Positions 24,795 to 36,683 of a stretch of DNA of 64,000 bases are shown in pieces. The stretch is from Notolepis coatsorum (taxonomy: Eukaryota; Chordata; Actinopteri; Aulopiformes; Paralepididae). How positions within the stretch are numbered: the first letter of the stretch is position 1; each line of letters starts with the position of its first letter. A program made the translations under genes and the position numbers. Below the pieces are notes generated by a model, which was not told where the DNA came from, ran no database searches, and saw nothing but the letters and a program-made list of their open reading frames with translations. Where the stretch lies: positions 159,663,856-159,727,855 of the forward strand of contig OZ020587.1 of NCBI GenBank assembly GCA_963971535.1. The letters run 5' to 3'.

Positions 24795-24930
24795 GCCGGA
24801 GGCTCCCAGGTGATCTTCACTAACCTCTGGAGATCGTGAAGATCCGTCTGCAGGTGGCCGGAGAGATCACCACGGGCCCGGGTCGGCGCCCTGAACCGGT
24901 GCGAGAGCTGGCCTCTTCGGCCTCTACAAG
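24795..24930 (+). CDS. slc25a12: slc25a12 exon, second carrier repeat, with small deletions
   Basis: The exon should encode [20 protein letters not shown] then VAGEITTGPR...LFGLYK, including the mitochondrial carrier signature P-x-[DE]-x-x-[KR] (PLEIVK). Acceptor CTCTAG ends at 24794; donor is GTGGGT at 24931. The sequence is 136 bp where 141 (47 codons) are expected, and no single frame covers it. Bases are missing at about four places: a C in AACCTCTGG (about 24833), two near GGCCCGGGTC (about 24881), one near GAACCGG (about 24896) and one near GCTGGCC (about 24911). Several fall in C or G runs, the usual place for long-read errors. A real lesion is less likely because the flanking exons are intact. 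Confidence 0.88.
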
Positions 24931-25005
24931 GTGGGTCAGCGCCCTGAGCATGGTGCTGAGAGCTGGGTCTGGTGGTCCTCCCCCAGGACGTTTTGAGCGT
25001 CAAAC

Positions 25006-25881
25006 TACAGAATAGTTCGAAGCTTCGAAGCTTCATTCATAATGTTGACATTCGAATTCTAAATCAACATTAGATTTTTTTTTTATATGTGTCTATTCAT
25101 TCTGTTTAAACCAATGGGGTTTTTCTTCACAGTTGCAGATAAAGATTAGGCTACACTATTATATAGTATTAAAACTGATGAGTTATATTCATTAAAGAAA
25201 GTTGATTTAATAAAAAAAAATACTCATTCAATCAGATTAATCACTTTATTCATATTGGGGATTTTGTTTGAGGATATTTTCCATTCTTTTTTATGATTAC
25301 GTCATAAAATATGACGACAGACATTCGAAGCTTCATTCGAAAACGTCAATAGAAGCTTCGAATGATGGCGGCTGGGTGGCGCAGCGGACATTGCGCTCGT
25401 CACCAACGCATGAGACACTGGGTTAGAATCCGGCTGTCGGCGTTGCCTCCAGCTTGGGCCGGCCGTCATACTAACTCAATTGGCAGAGTCAGCCGGTGGA
25501 AGTCGATGGGTGGTAGTCTGGTCGTTGTGGACAGCGACTCCTACAGGTCGGTCAGGGCGCCTGCACAGCAGAGACAGGAGATGGCGGGGGCAGTGTGAGC
25601 CTCCCATGCGTTACACCTCACCAATGAGAGTCCGCGCTGGCAGGTGAAAAGATGTGACAGGCTGCCTCCTCGTGTACCGGAGGGGACACGTGATGCAAGG
25701 CTTCTATCCTCCCTACAACCGACCAGTGGGGGGCATATGCGAGCAACTTTCAAGACAGGGGAGGGGGAATTGGAAACAGCGAAATTGAAATGGGAGAAAA
25801 ATAAGGAGAAAAAGTGGATACAAAAATAAATAGAAGCTTCAAATGTAAAAAAAAATGTAAATGACATTCGGTACAGCCCTA
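25006..25881. mobile_element. hAT-like element hosting a SINE
   Basis: It is flanked by 8-bp direct repeats CGTCAAAC (24998-25005, 25882-25889). The right end is GGTACAGCCCTA and the left end TACAGAATAGTTCGAAGC. The interior is rich in GAAGCTTCGAA. It begins 75 bp downstream of an slc25a12 exon, and a SINE is inserted at 25365-25828. Confidence 0.75.
25365..25828 (+). mobile_element. tRNA-derived SINE
   Basis: The head GGCTGGGTGGCGCAGCGG (A-box-like) and GGGTTAGAATCC (B-box-like) are followed by a unique body and a 3' end GAAATTGAAATGGGAGAAAA. It has a 17-bp target duplication with one mismatch (AATAGAAGCTTCGAATG at 25348-25364 and 25829-25845). Confidence 0.85.
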
Positions 25882-26052
25882 CGTCAAACACTACATTCTG
25901 GTGGAAATGTCTTTATTTACGTAAAAGAAAAGACAACACTCAGTCGGTACCTTCTGACTACTGGCTACATTACCCTGTGCAAGACAGAGCCAGAAACCAC
26001 TGACTGAACGTGAGTGAGGGGCTTTAGGGAGGTGTACTGGTTACTTCCTGGT

Positions 26053-26770
26053 CTATAGGGAGGTGTAGTGGTTGCGTCTATACTTTCCGTAGCCGCATTT
26101 CTGCAGGACGCTCTCTGATTGGCCACTGACTGACGCTCTCTGATTGGCCACTGACATGTTTGCCCAATCGCGTGACGAGCTGTGTCTTTGCCCATTTCCG
26201 CGTCGAACAGCCTGCAAACTACCTGCCGTTCTATCGCCATGCTCTAAGACAAACTCTAACCTTAACCAACTTCGAAAGAGTGCCTAAGCTTAACCGTCGA
26301 AAGAACTTGCCGTCACGCTCTAAGACAAACTCTAACCTTAACCTACTTCGAAAGAGTGCCTAAGCCTAACCAGTGTAGAAACTGCCGTCGGCCAATCAGA
26401 GAGCGTCCTGCAGAAATGCGGCTACGGAAAGTATAGACGCGTAGTGGTTACATCATTGCTGTTTCCGGCTGGTCCACCATCTTGAAAACGCAATGTATTT
26501 CCCCCATTGCCCATTTCTAAATCGTCTCGTTTAAAACAAATAAAGCATGAACATTGGCATGGTGTACCTTTCTGTGCGTATTAATCCACAATCTATAGCA
26601 ATAATGTTAGTGATAGAAGGGAACTCATTTTGTGCACAAATTGAAAGCTTTTCAATGTTCACAAGGCAGAATTGTTACAATAGCCGATAATCCATTTTCC
26701 CAATGATAAATCCCTATATACGGGTGGACCTCGCGGGCGGTCCAACGTGACGTCAGACTACACCTCCCTA
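26053..26770. mobile_element. Miniature element (CTATAGGGAGGTGTAGT ends), interrupted
   Basis: The left end CTATAGGGAGGTGTAGTGG and right end GACTACACCTCCCTA are inverted repeats. The family is intact at 49097-49510 and partial at 49641-49738. A second element (26074-26440) is inserted just inside its left end. Confidence 0.8.
26074..26440. mobile_element. Mutator-like miniature element, nested
   Basis: Inverted arms of about 50 bp start GCGTCTATACTTTCCGTAGC and are perfect or nearly so. A 9-bp target duplication GTAGTGGTT flanks it (26065-26073, 26441-26449). The interior carries the CTAACCTTAACC and GTCGAACAGCCTGCAAAC sequences found in the element at 8698-9092. Confidence 0.85.
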
Positions 26771-27049
26771 GAGCCAGAAACCACTGCTGAGCGTGAGTGA
26801 GAGGCGTAGGCAGGAGAAACACACCATTACACTGGTCTCATCCTGTTATTCTGTCCGTTTTTGTGTCTGTGTGTTTTTTCATGCTGAATGAGTTTCATGC
26901 TGAAATTATTAGCTTATAAAATAAGATAAGATATTGCTTTATTGATCCCTTTGGTGGAAATTCAGGCATCATAGCAGCAGCATGGGGGAGGGGGGGGGAG
27001 GGGAGGTACAGGTATGAGCAGGGTAGTAGAAGAAAAACATAAATATAGG

Positions 27050-27555
27050 CAATCAATCAATCAATCAATCAATCAGATTTATTTATATAGCACATTTAAC
27101 ATGACACATGTCAACCAAAGTGCTGTACAGAGGGTAGATACATAGATACATAGAGAACAATCACAACTCCGTTTTATGGGAGGGCACACAGGAAAACAGG
27201 GCATGAGTCAGTGAAAGGGAAAGGCTAGTAAGTGGGTTTTGAGCCTCTATTTGAAGGCATCTATCGAGGGGGCGAGGAGCCTAATGGAGGTGGGGATGCT
27301 GTTCCACAGTTCAGGGGCTGCGACAGCAAAGGCACGGCCCCCCCTGAGCTTGAGGTTAGACCTCCGGACTGTCAGGAGCCTCTGATCGTCTGACCTGAGG
27401 GACCTGGTGTTGGAATAAGGGGATAGGAGGGGGGCTGACCATTAAGGGCTTTAAAAAACGAATAGGGGAACCTTAAAATCTATCCTGTAGCGTACTGGAA
27501 GCCAATGACGGGAGGCAAGGACAGGGGTGATGTGGTCTCTCGTGTCTGGCAGCGG
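27050..27555 (-). mobile_element. LINE 3' part, minus strand, split by another LINE
   Basis: It begins with (AATC)n, the complement of its tail, then LINE-like non-coding sequence to about 27555. It appears to resume at 29999-30120 beyond the inserted LINE. 26771-27049 shows only (TTGCTTTATTGATCCCTTTG)-type repeat tail and a G run. Confidence 0.6.
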
Positions 27556-27559
27556 CGTT

Positions 27560-29998
27560 GTGTACTAGCATATCAACAGAGATCACGTGACGCCGTCGTG
27601 TCACGTGAGACAAAGAAGTGGACCGACGAATCAGAGGCCACGCTCCAGGACGTGTTTACAGAAACGGATTGGGATATGTTCAAAGGAAGCGCCAGTGACG
27701 TCAGCGAGCTTGCAGACACAGTGGTGAGCTACATTACAACAATAGCCGATGGTATTGTCCCCAGAAAAACGGTGCGGATTTTCCCAAACCAGAAACCGTG
27801 GGTGGATAGCACTATTAGAGCAGCTCTGAACTCTCGTACCACCGCCTACAACCTGGGTAGAGAGTCAGGAAACATGGAGGAGTATAAGGCTTCAGTCTAT
27901 ACTCTACGCAAGGCTGTCAAACTTGCTAAGAGGACATATGCTGATAAACTGGAGACACAAATGGCACAAAACGACACAAGAGGATTATGGCAGGGACTGA
28001 AGACAATAACTGACTATAAAGTCAGCGCCCCCTCAATGGGGAGCGACGACGCCTCCCTCGCGGACAAGCTCAACATCTTCTACGCTCGGTTTGGTGTAGA
28101 CAGTGGCGCTGCTGGCTCTCCGGCTAGTGACGTCACTGGCGCGCCGGCTGTTGTGGAGGGGGGGGGGGCAACCGCGGGGGGGCGGGGACGCTCTCTCGTT
28201 GTCGGAACACAGTGTGAGAAGAGCATTTATGCAGGTGAACACCAGGAAGGCTGCTGGCCCAGATGGCATAACAGGACGCATACTCAAGTCCTGTGCCAAC
28301 CAGCTGGCCCCTGTGTTCACCGCCATATTTAATCAATCCCTGGCGGAGTCAGTGGTCCCTGCCTGCTTCAAGATGTCTACCATCATCCCTGTACCGAAGA
28401 AACCCTCCCCAACATGTCCAAATGACTACAGACCGGTGGCACTCACCTCTGTGGTCATGAAATGTTTCGAGAGGCTGGTCAAGGACCACATTTGTGCCTC
28501 CCTCCCCAGTGATATGGACCCTATGCAATTTGCATACAGGACAAACAGGTCCACCGACTACGCGGTCTCCCAGGTACTGCACAGCACCCTCTCGCACCTT
28601 GACCGTCAGAAGGGGGGCTATGTGAGACTGTTGTTCATTGACTACAGCTCAGCGTTCAACACCATAGTCCCCACCAGACTGGTGGACAAGCTGATCGAGC
28701 TAGGTCTGAGCTCCGCCCTGAGCGCCTGGGTACTGGACTTTCTGAGCGAAAGACCCCAGGCGGTCAGGGTGGGGGGTCAGACCTCCAACACCATCACCCT
28801 GAGCATCGGGTCCCCCCAGGGCTGTGTTCTGAGCCCCCTGCTGTACTCACAAGTTCAGCTCTAACTCCATAGTGAAGTTCGCAGACGACACGGTGGTGGT
28901 GGGGCTGATCTCGGACAACGACGAGAAGGCCTACCGGGAGGAGGTTGAGGTACTGGAACGCTGGTGCCAGGACAACAGCCTGCTCCTGAACATTGGTAAA
29001 ACCAAGGAGCTGATCGTGGATTATAGGAGAGGACAGCAGGAGACGCACACACCACTGATGATTAACGGGGCCACCGTGGACAGGGTGAGCAGCTTTAAGT
29101 ACCTGGGGGTCCACATCTCAGAGGACCTGACATGGTCAACACACATAGACACAGTAGTAAAGAAGGCGAAACAGCGCATCTACCACCTGAGACAGTTAAG
29201 GAAGTTCAGAGTATCGGGGATGATACTCCAGTCCTTCTACTCAGGAGCTGTAGAGAGCATCCTGACCGGAAACATCACTGCCTGGTATGGAAACAGCACG
29301 GCACAGGACAAGAAGGCCCTACAGAGAGTGGTGCGCTCAGCCGAGCGTACCACGGGTATTGCACTACCCCCCCTGCAGGTTCTATACAACAAGAGGTGCA
29401 AATCCAGAGCCTGCAGGATAATGAAAGACCCTCACCACCCCAATAACAGCCTGTTTCAGCTGCTGAGGTCAGGCAGACGCCTGCGAACCCCAGCTACTAG
29501 GACAGAGCGGCTGAGGCTCAGCTTCTTCCCCCAGGCCATCAGAGCCATGAACAATGAACATTGAGTGCTCAGAACATTGAACTATCCACACACAAGCACA
29601 CATGAACACACACACGACACGCACGCTGTGCACCCTCACACACAAGCAGCCACTTAACACTTTAACATGAGCGGGCACACACTCATGTCGCACACACACA
29701 CACTTATGGCCAAAGGAAAGGACACTTTAAATTAGAATAACAGGAACAGTGTATTGCACTACCAAAGCTAACTAGCATGTCCCATATGCTCTGTAAATAA
29801 CTATGTACAGATACCGAGATGTCACTCCATGTTACCTGTTACCTGTTTACTGCACAATGTTGTTTTTTCATTTTTGATTATATTATATGTTGTACCACTG
29901 TATTGCACATCGTTGCGGGCAAGACCACCCGCATTTCATTGTATACCTGTATGCCGTGACAATTAAAACTCTTGACTTGACTTGACTTGACTAGTTGT
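27560..29998 (+). mobile_element. 5'-truncated CR1/L2-like LINE with reverse transcriptase
   Basis: Three overlapping frames (27505-28332, 28103-28864, 28872-29564) encode the linker and reverse transcriptase of a jockey-superfamily LINE. They contain [16 protein letters not shown], motif [12 protein letters not shown], motif [13 protein letters not shown], motif [11 protein letters not shown] and the C-terminal [14 protein letters not shown] and LYNKRCKSRACRIMKD. The endonuclease is missing. Frame changes lie near the G run at 28160-28190 and after SPLLYS (stop at 28862), so it cannot move itself. The 3' end is (TTGAC)n at 29976-29998. Confidence 0.9.
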
Positions 29999-30129
29999 AA
30001 GCGGGACAGGGAGGACTGGTTAATGCCTAATAATATAGAGGGAGTTGCAGTCGTCTAATCTAGATGCAACAAAGGCGTGGATGACTCTCTGTACCGAGGC
30101 TACACACTACAGAAGGTTAACCCTTTCAC

Positions 30130-30430
30130 TGCCAATACAATTCGATCTGAATATAAAAATAGGGGGGGGGGGGAATAAACAGTGTAAACAAAGGTGCAGA
30201 TGAGGGTCTGTGCGCCCCCTATCGGTTATATTATACCATTGTAAATAATGTTATATATACACAATGATGAATACAATGAAATCCATTGCATCATCATCTC
30301 ATGTTAAATAAAAATAATAATAATAGTAGTGTGGCAGTGAAATGGTTAACCTTCTGCATTGTTGCAGTGAAAGGGTTAACCTTCTGCAGTGTGGCAGTGA
30401 AAAGGTTAAACCCTGTGCAGCGTTCGGCAC
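30130..30430. repeat. GGTTAACCCTTTCACTGCC-type short dispersed repeats
   Basis: Imperfect copies of GCAGTGAAAGGGTTAACCTT at 30340-30410, next to a G run and AT-rich sequence shared with 56250-56400. Other clusters lie at 31490-31660, 50500-50690, 51668-51720 and 59262-59330. Confidence 0.75.
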
Positions 30431-30682
30431 GCTCTCGAGGTCGGAGTGGAAGCTCTCACCGCCGACTCGCTGACCGGCGGCGCGATGATGATGACGCCAT
30501 ATTTTTCCAGAACGGTGTTTAACATGCAAAACGGCACCGCAGCCGGCGGCACAAACCCGCGGCAAATTAGGGAGAGATTATGGCTTTTTTTGCTACTGGT
30601 CCCTCTTGGTCCCTGCGGCTTTCCTTACATCTCGAGTCATGCTCACGGTCCATATTTTAACGAGTTGCAGACTTAGCAGCAG

Positions 30683-31265
<583 letters not shown>

Positions 31266-32185
31266 GAAGCTGTGGGCTGACTGTGGAGGTCTCCTGGGGG
31301 CCCCTGTGGGTCGTGGTTCTGCCTGGGGGGGCCTCTGGTTCTCCTACTGTGACCACCAGGGCCCCTGTGGGTCGTGGTTCTGCCTCGGGGGGGGGGGGGG
31401 GGGGGCCTGTGGGTCGGCTCAGACAGCACCCTGGCCAGATGATCTCCGGGGGGGGGGGGGGGGGGCACAGCCGCCTGCCTCGACCGCTCCATTAACCCCT
31501 TAAACCCTTTCAGTGCCACACGACAGAAGGTTAACCCTTTACTATCACACTACCGACGGTTAACCTGCTGTCATGTGGCAGTGCAAGGGTTAACCTTCTG
31601 TGTATTGTCGCAGTGAAAGGGTTAACCGTTTGGTAGTGCCGGTAGTGAAAGGGTTAAAGCAGGACCACAACCTCTCACGCGTAACACAAGACAGATACGC
31701 TCTTTTTTATTTTTTACCATTGTGCTGTTGTGTTTTTTGCATTGTGCTGTGTCACAGTGCGGTTACGGGTACGCTCTACACTAGAGTGGCACCAGAACGT
31801 ATGCCGTCGCGTTGGCAACGTTTTCCATTGGGGGATATCATTTGCAGTTGAAAAAAGGTGATAAATCACAATATGGAGCGTAACAGTAAGAAGCATTTTG
31901 TATAAAAGTATTCTGTACTTCTGTATGACAAATATTAAAGAAACTTGAGAAACTTGAATATACATATCGCAAAATCACAATACCATATCATATCGTGACT
32001 TAAGCATTGTGATAATATCGTATTGCGACTTAAGCATTGTGATAATATCGTATTGCGACTTAAGCGTTGTGATAATATGGTATCGTGACTTAAGCATTGT
32101 GATAATATCGTATTGTGATAATATGGTATCGTGACTTAAGCATTGTGATAATATCGTATTGTGATAATATTGTATCGAGACTTAA
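31266..32185. other. Intron: G runs, dispersed TTAACC repeats, 35-bp tandem repeat
   Basis: G runs lie at 31387-31405 and 31448-31465, TTAACC-type repeats at 31490-31660, and a reversed LINE tail fragment at about 31880-31960. Then come about six copies of a ~33-bp unit with GACTTAAGCATTGTGATAAT (31985-32180). No exon seen. Confidence 0.7.
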
Positions 32186-32482
32186 CTCATTCACGGCCAC
32201 TAGCTTTCGCCATCTGCGCTGTTTGGCGCCAGCGTTATTGACCATTTTAGCGATGTTTGCAGACCCATCGTGTGTTCTGTATTATAGCTATGGAGACAAT
32301 AGTATGGCTCATTTTACAGGCATTGTTCATAGTCCATTACTTACTAATCAGCTCATTTCTACACACTGCAGTTTGTTACACGCTACACTTTACTGTTATA
32401 TTTGCACTCTGGTTGGACGCCAAACTTCCTTTTGTTGTGCTGTACTTGTGCTGCATGATGACAATACATTTGAATCTAATGT

Positions 32483-32660
32483 AAATGGTGCATTTATATA
32501 ACGCTTTTATCCAAATTGTGTTCACTCACACATTCACACACCGACGCTCCAAAAGGAGAGCAATTCGACACGCTGCCCGGGGGAGGAGCGGGAATCGAAC
32601 CAGGGAACCTCCGGATTACCAGACGACCGCTCTCTACCTCCCGAGCCACTGTCGATGTGA
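32483..32660 (-). mobile_element. SINE fragment, minus strand, ending at the branch-point region
   Basis: Complement of the tRNA-derived SINE at 48351: GGGAATCGAACCAGGGAACC (B-box complement) and CTCTACCTCCCGAGCCACTG. It ends about 33 bp before the slc25a12 exon at 32693, leaving a candidate branch point (GATCTAACG at 32660-32668) just outside it. Confidence 0.75.
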
Positions 32661-32692
32661 TCTAACGCTCGGGGTGCTCTTGTGTCACACAG

Positions 32693-32831
32693 GGTGCTAA
32701 GGCCTGCTTCCTGCGCGACATCCCCTTCTCCGCCATCTACTTCCCCGTGTACGCTCACACCAAGAAGAAGCTGGCTGACGAGGACGGCCAGCTGGGGGCG
32801 CTGCAGCTCCTCACCGCCGGCGCCATCGCAG
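32693..32831 (+). CDS. slc25a12: slc25a12 exon, second carrier repeat to third repeat
   Basis: This 139-bp exon encodes [20 protein letters not shown] then [20 protein letters not shown] and TAGAIA plus one base. [22 protein letters not shown] is essentially identical to human SLC25A12. The more variable ADEDGQLG stretch is closer to SLC25A12 (ADENGHVG). It forms transmembrane helix 4 and the following loop of the inner-membrane carrier. Acceptor CACACAG ends at 32692; donor GTGAGA starts at 32832. Phase in 0, out 1. It is intact. Confidence 0.96.
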
Positions 32832-32865
32832 GTGAGATCAGATCAGACGTTCCTTTATTGATACA

Positions 32866-33545
32866 TTTTTTTTAATAGGCCCTAATCATTTGGCATAAGA
32901 TATTGATGGCTATATTAATGGCAAAGTTAATAAACTCCCTTTGAAACGGTGACTGTGTTATTTATGTTTAATGTAGGGCTGTCCCCGACTAAGGATTTGG
33001 ATGGTCGACTATGATTGGCCAAAATTTGCCGTTGGTCAAAAAAAAGAAAAAAATTATAATATATTTACTTTTTTATTAAAAAAAAAATGTATCATTCCAT
33101 TTGGGCTGTGGGGTGCTTAATGTCTGAAGGAGTCGACTGAAGGCTTCTTGTCCTCTGCAAAAGCATGCAATTGGTCCACTGATGGATACATCTTGATATT
33201 TGTCTAGTCTAGTGTGTTCATTAGATGGGTGAAATCCTCTTTCAGTGCCTCTGTGCCTGTTTTCGTAGGCAGTTAGCCTCTGGTATGCGTGCCATTAGCG
33301 TTAGCCACGCTTCTAGGCCTCTTTTCTTTTGGAAAGAATGATAAAAAAAATATAAAATTTAATATTTTTTATTATATTCGACTAAGAGGTTGGCCAGTCG
33401 ACTACGGCTCCTTTCGACCGATTAGTCGACTAATAGGGGTCAGCCCTAGTTTTTAATGTAGACCCTTTTTTATTTGTATGTCAGCTCTTTAACTGCCAGA
33501 GTGGAGTGGACTCAACCTTGATGACTTGGATGACAGCTATCTGTA
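32866..33545. mobile_element. hAT-like element (family of 13313-13756), interrupted
   Basis: It shares GTTAATAAACTCCCTTTGAAA and TGTAGACCCTTTTTTATTTG with 13550-13620. The second hAT at 32974-33448 sits inside it. The outer ends are degraded, so the boundaries are approximate. Confidence 0.55.
32974..33448. mobile_element. hAT-like miniature element (TAGGGCTGTCCCCGACTAAG family)
   Basis: Ends TAGGGCTGTCCCCGACTAAG and ...GGGGTCAGCCCTA. It is a near copy of 48529-48998. The interior has TAGTCGACTA motifs. The flanks share TTTAATG, a slightly altered target duplication. Confidence 0.85.
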
Positions 33546-33549
33546 GTGT

Positions 33550-33777
33550 ACACAGCTGCATATAAACCTTTTTACATATCTGTAGATACTACATCTACAC
33601 ATGTACTTATCCCTTTCCTACTCTTACTAGTTACGCTGCTGGCCAGTATGACTTACTACCATAGTGTCTTTATACCTGTATCACTGTACATATTAATACT
33701 ACAACTCTGTACATACATCTGATTGGCACTATTATATTTTATACCCAGTTGAATCACCTGTACATTGTATATTACTC
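33550..33777 (+). mobile_element. Outer LINE tail, left half of a split copy
   Basis: It matches 16620-16850 up to ACATTGTATATTACT, where the minus-strand LINE is inserted. The remainder resumes at about 44857 and ends in (TCTAA)-like repeats near 44970. Confidence 0.75.
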
Positions 33778-33998
33778 TTCAAGTTTCAAGTTTCTTTAAT
33801 AGTTGTCATACAGAAGTACAGAATACTTTTATACAAAATGCTTCTTACTGTTACGCTCCAGAGACTGTGCAAGACAAGATAAGCATGAAATAAAATAACA
33901 TAGTATAGCATGTAAATTAGAAGTAAAAAAATGAGGTCACAGTGTTCAGTATAGACATATGTACAATGTTCGATGCAGAATAGACGTAACTGAGTTAC

Positions 33999-35330
33999 TG
34001 TTACAAAGGATCAGATTAAACCGAATATATATATTCATTGATTGATATATATTGCATAATATTTGTATATCGTTTGATATCCCTTGTATATTCCTTGTAC
34101 ATATACACGGAATATCCCTTTAGCCTAGTACAGACCATAATATTTCATTCTCCTATTGGACAGCGGTCCACAGGCGCCAAGGCCATGCCTCCAAAGTCAG
34201 GTTCAAAGTCACCGCCGGGGACATGCCTGGACATGAATGGTATTGCGCAAGGATATGAGACAGGAATAAAGCTGGTACTAGTTTATTCATCTAAGCGTAT
34301 AAATACGGCGCAGGTGAATACAGAAGTATGTTACCCAATAAGTTGAAGCCTCACCCACGATACTACGTGCGGTGAAGTATGGCCTGTTTGGCCCCAAATA
34401 GAGCATTGAGACCGCGTGCGAATTAATAACTGAAGTGTCAGAGTTTGGCGCTATACCGTCGAGTGCGACATATTCTATTAAGTCAGTAATAGTCTAATTG
34501 TGTATAGTGTATCGTGCGGCTAAAGTTCTACAGTGACTAGCATCACCAACGTTTTCCTCGTATCAGCTAGAGTGCTTATCCAGGCTGGGCTGCTTTCATG
34601 GCGCTTTCACCCGAGGAGCCCTAGACGAGGACCGTGTGGACATGTACACTGGATTATCTACCCGACGACTGCATAGCCCTTTACGGCTGGATTATATTTG
34701 CTTTTGGTCCTGTGATTAATGGAGCGGAGAATCGCCGACGCCCACAAGTGTGTGGGATTTACCCTGTGAGGAGCCACGTCGAGTCTGCCCCTCAGAAGCC
34801 TGAGGCAGGCTAGCTTTCTTCCCTGTGGAGCTACAGGCTACGGAGAACAGCTGTATTCGTCTGTGGATCAAGATCTTATTGCACCGTCTCCCGTACTCGG
34901 AGTCTCCTTATCATCGTTGACCCAGACTCTATTACCGACAGATCCTCTACCCTTGCTGGCTTACAACCGGGGGGACCCTTCCAGTATCTCCTGCTATATT
35001 ACTAGTGTACCATAGATATAATTCCCTAAGATTCAGGTTGTATAATTACCTCCTGCGTAACCAGAGAATGGACATTCGTTATTGATTTGCCTACGCACAT
35101 TCCTTTGCCTTATAAGCGCATTCAAAGTGAAATAGAGAAGTATATTATGTACCTTTTGCTGCAATAAATACTTAATTACAACTTTGTGTGGAACCGATTT
35201 CATTGTGGGAAGTGTTCATCATTATATATATCATGTACTGTATGGCCAGTAATTAAAGTGCATAAGACGGTAGTGGTTTAATGATACCATACTTATCAAT
35301 ACAGTCAGGGAATTGTACCCCTCAGTTACA
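33999..35330 (+). repeat. 5' LTR of the young BEL/Pao element
   Basis: TGTTACAAAGG...CTCAGTTACA, 1332 bp. It contains TATAAATA at about 34300 as a possible promoter element and AATAAATAC near 35165 as a possible polyadenylation signal. Confidence 0.95.
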
Positions 35331-35332
35331 AT

Positions 35333-35349
35333 TGGTCCTTCGAGCCGGA
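35333..35349 (+). other. Primer-binding site, tRNA-Tyr type
   Basis: TGGTCCTTCGAGCCGGA starts two bases after the LTR and is complementary to the 3' end of tRNA-Tyr. It is identical to the site in the older copy. Confidence 0.8.
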
Positions 35350-36683
35350 GGGTAACTAGCGTAATATTAATATAGTGGTATTAATATTGACATGGCCAAT
35401 GATGAACACTCCACAAAACGGTTCTCCTAAAATAGATCGCCCGCAGCGTAGACGGCAGACACCTCAGTACTTAGAGGATTACGTTGCCAATATACTACCT
35501 AGCTTTCTACAGACGGTAAACGCGGAAAAAGTAGATAGTAAAATTATGTCCGACCCTATCGACCAGGCTACCCCGCCTATAGAGGCCCTAGTGGGTTCTA
35601 ACGTAACTGACCAAGCTCACGGAGGGGACCAGGAGGGACCTGACATGACTTTACCCCCCGCCAAGACCGAAGAAGTAGTCCCCGGAGAGCTCCAGGATAA
35701 AGACAGCCCTCCAGGGATGGAACTCGACCCACTACAAGAAGAGGCGAGCACCCCGGAGATGGATCTCCTCGACTCGCCACAGGAGAACGGATCTCCAACG
35801 AGTACTACCAGGAGCGGATCACCTCAACCAGCGTCTTCTCCCCAGCGAGGCGGACAAGATGCTGGCACAGGCCTTCCTCGCCAGCCTGGAAGCCTCAACA
35901 GAGCGCGATCGACTCCAAGCACAGACGCTTAGTGAGCGCGAACATTCTTCCATGGAAAGAGAACGCCTTCAAGCGCAGCAACGGAGCGACGAAGATCGTA
36001 CACGTCTAGAGATTAGACGCCTTCAGACGGAAGAGAATATGGGAAGAGACCGGGCCGAAGCCCAGCGCGCCGCCGCCGAAGCCCAGCGCGCCGGTGCCCA
36101 AAGAGAAGCAGAGCGCGACCTCGCTCTCACCAAGCGCGAAGCCGAGCGCGACCGATTACAAGCGCAGATAATGGAGCAGCTGATCACCAGGGCAACACCC
36201 CCTCCCTCCGCACGGGGCTCCAGGGCCTCGTCAAGACAAGGGTCAAGGGCACCCTCCCCTACCCGATCAAGCGACCCTGAGCCCGACCACCAGAGAGAGC
36301 CTATACCCCCCTCCGAACCCCTTCCCCGTCCGGTCCAAGTGAGACCCAGCTACAAGGAAGAAACGGTCTACACCGCGGAGAGGCTAAATAGACGACTACA
36401 GGATCTAGATGACCTGCCAGAGGAAGAAGAAGAGGGAGAGGAGGAGAGTCAAGCCCAACAGCAGCACAGTACTCCACAGGACCAGGAGGTCCAGTACAGC
36501 CCAGGCTTTACCCCCGCGGCTCTGCGCTACAGACCCCCGACTTAATTCACGGGTGAGCTTGACGCACGACCAGCCCCGAGGAACAGCACCTGGGTACGCG
36601 GGCCATGGTATCCAGCAGGTACCAGCCCACCAAGAGGCGTAAGAGGAGACTCGCCTAGGAGGCCTCTCTTCCAACGCTCACCG

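Noticed and set aside
24035-24823. 301-codon Ser/Leu/Pro frame
   Set aside because: Translation of the CT tract ending in an splice acceptor; low complexity only.
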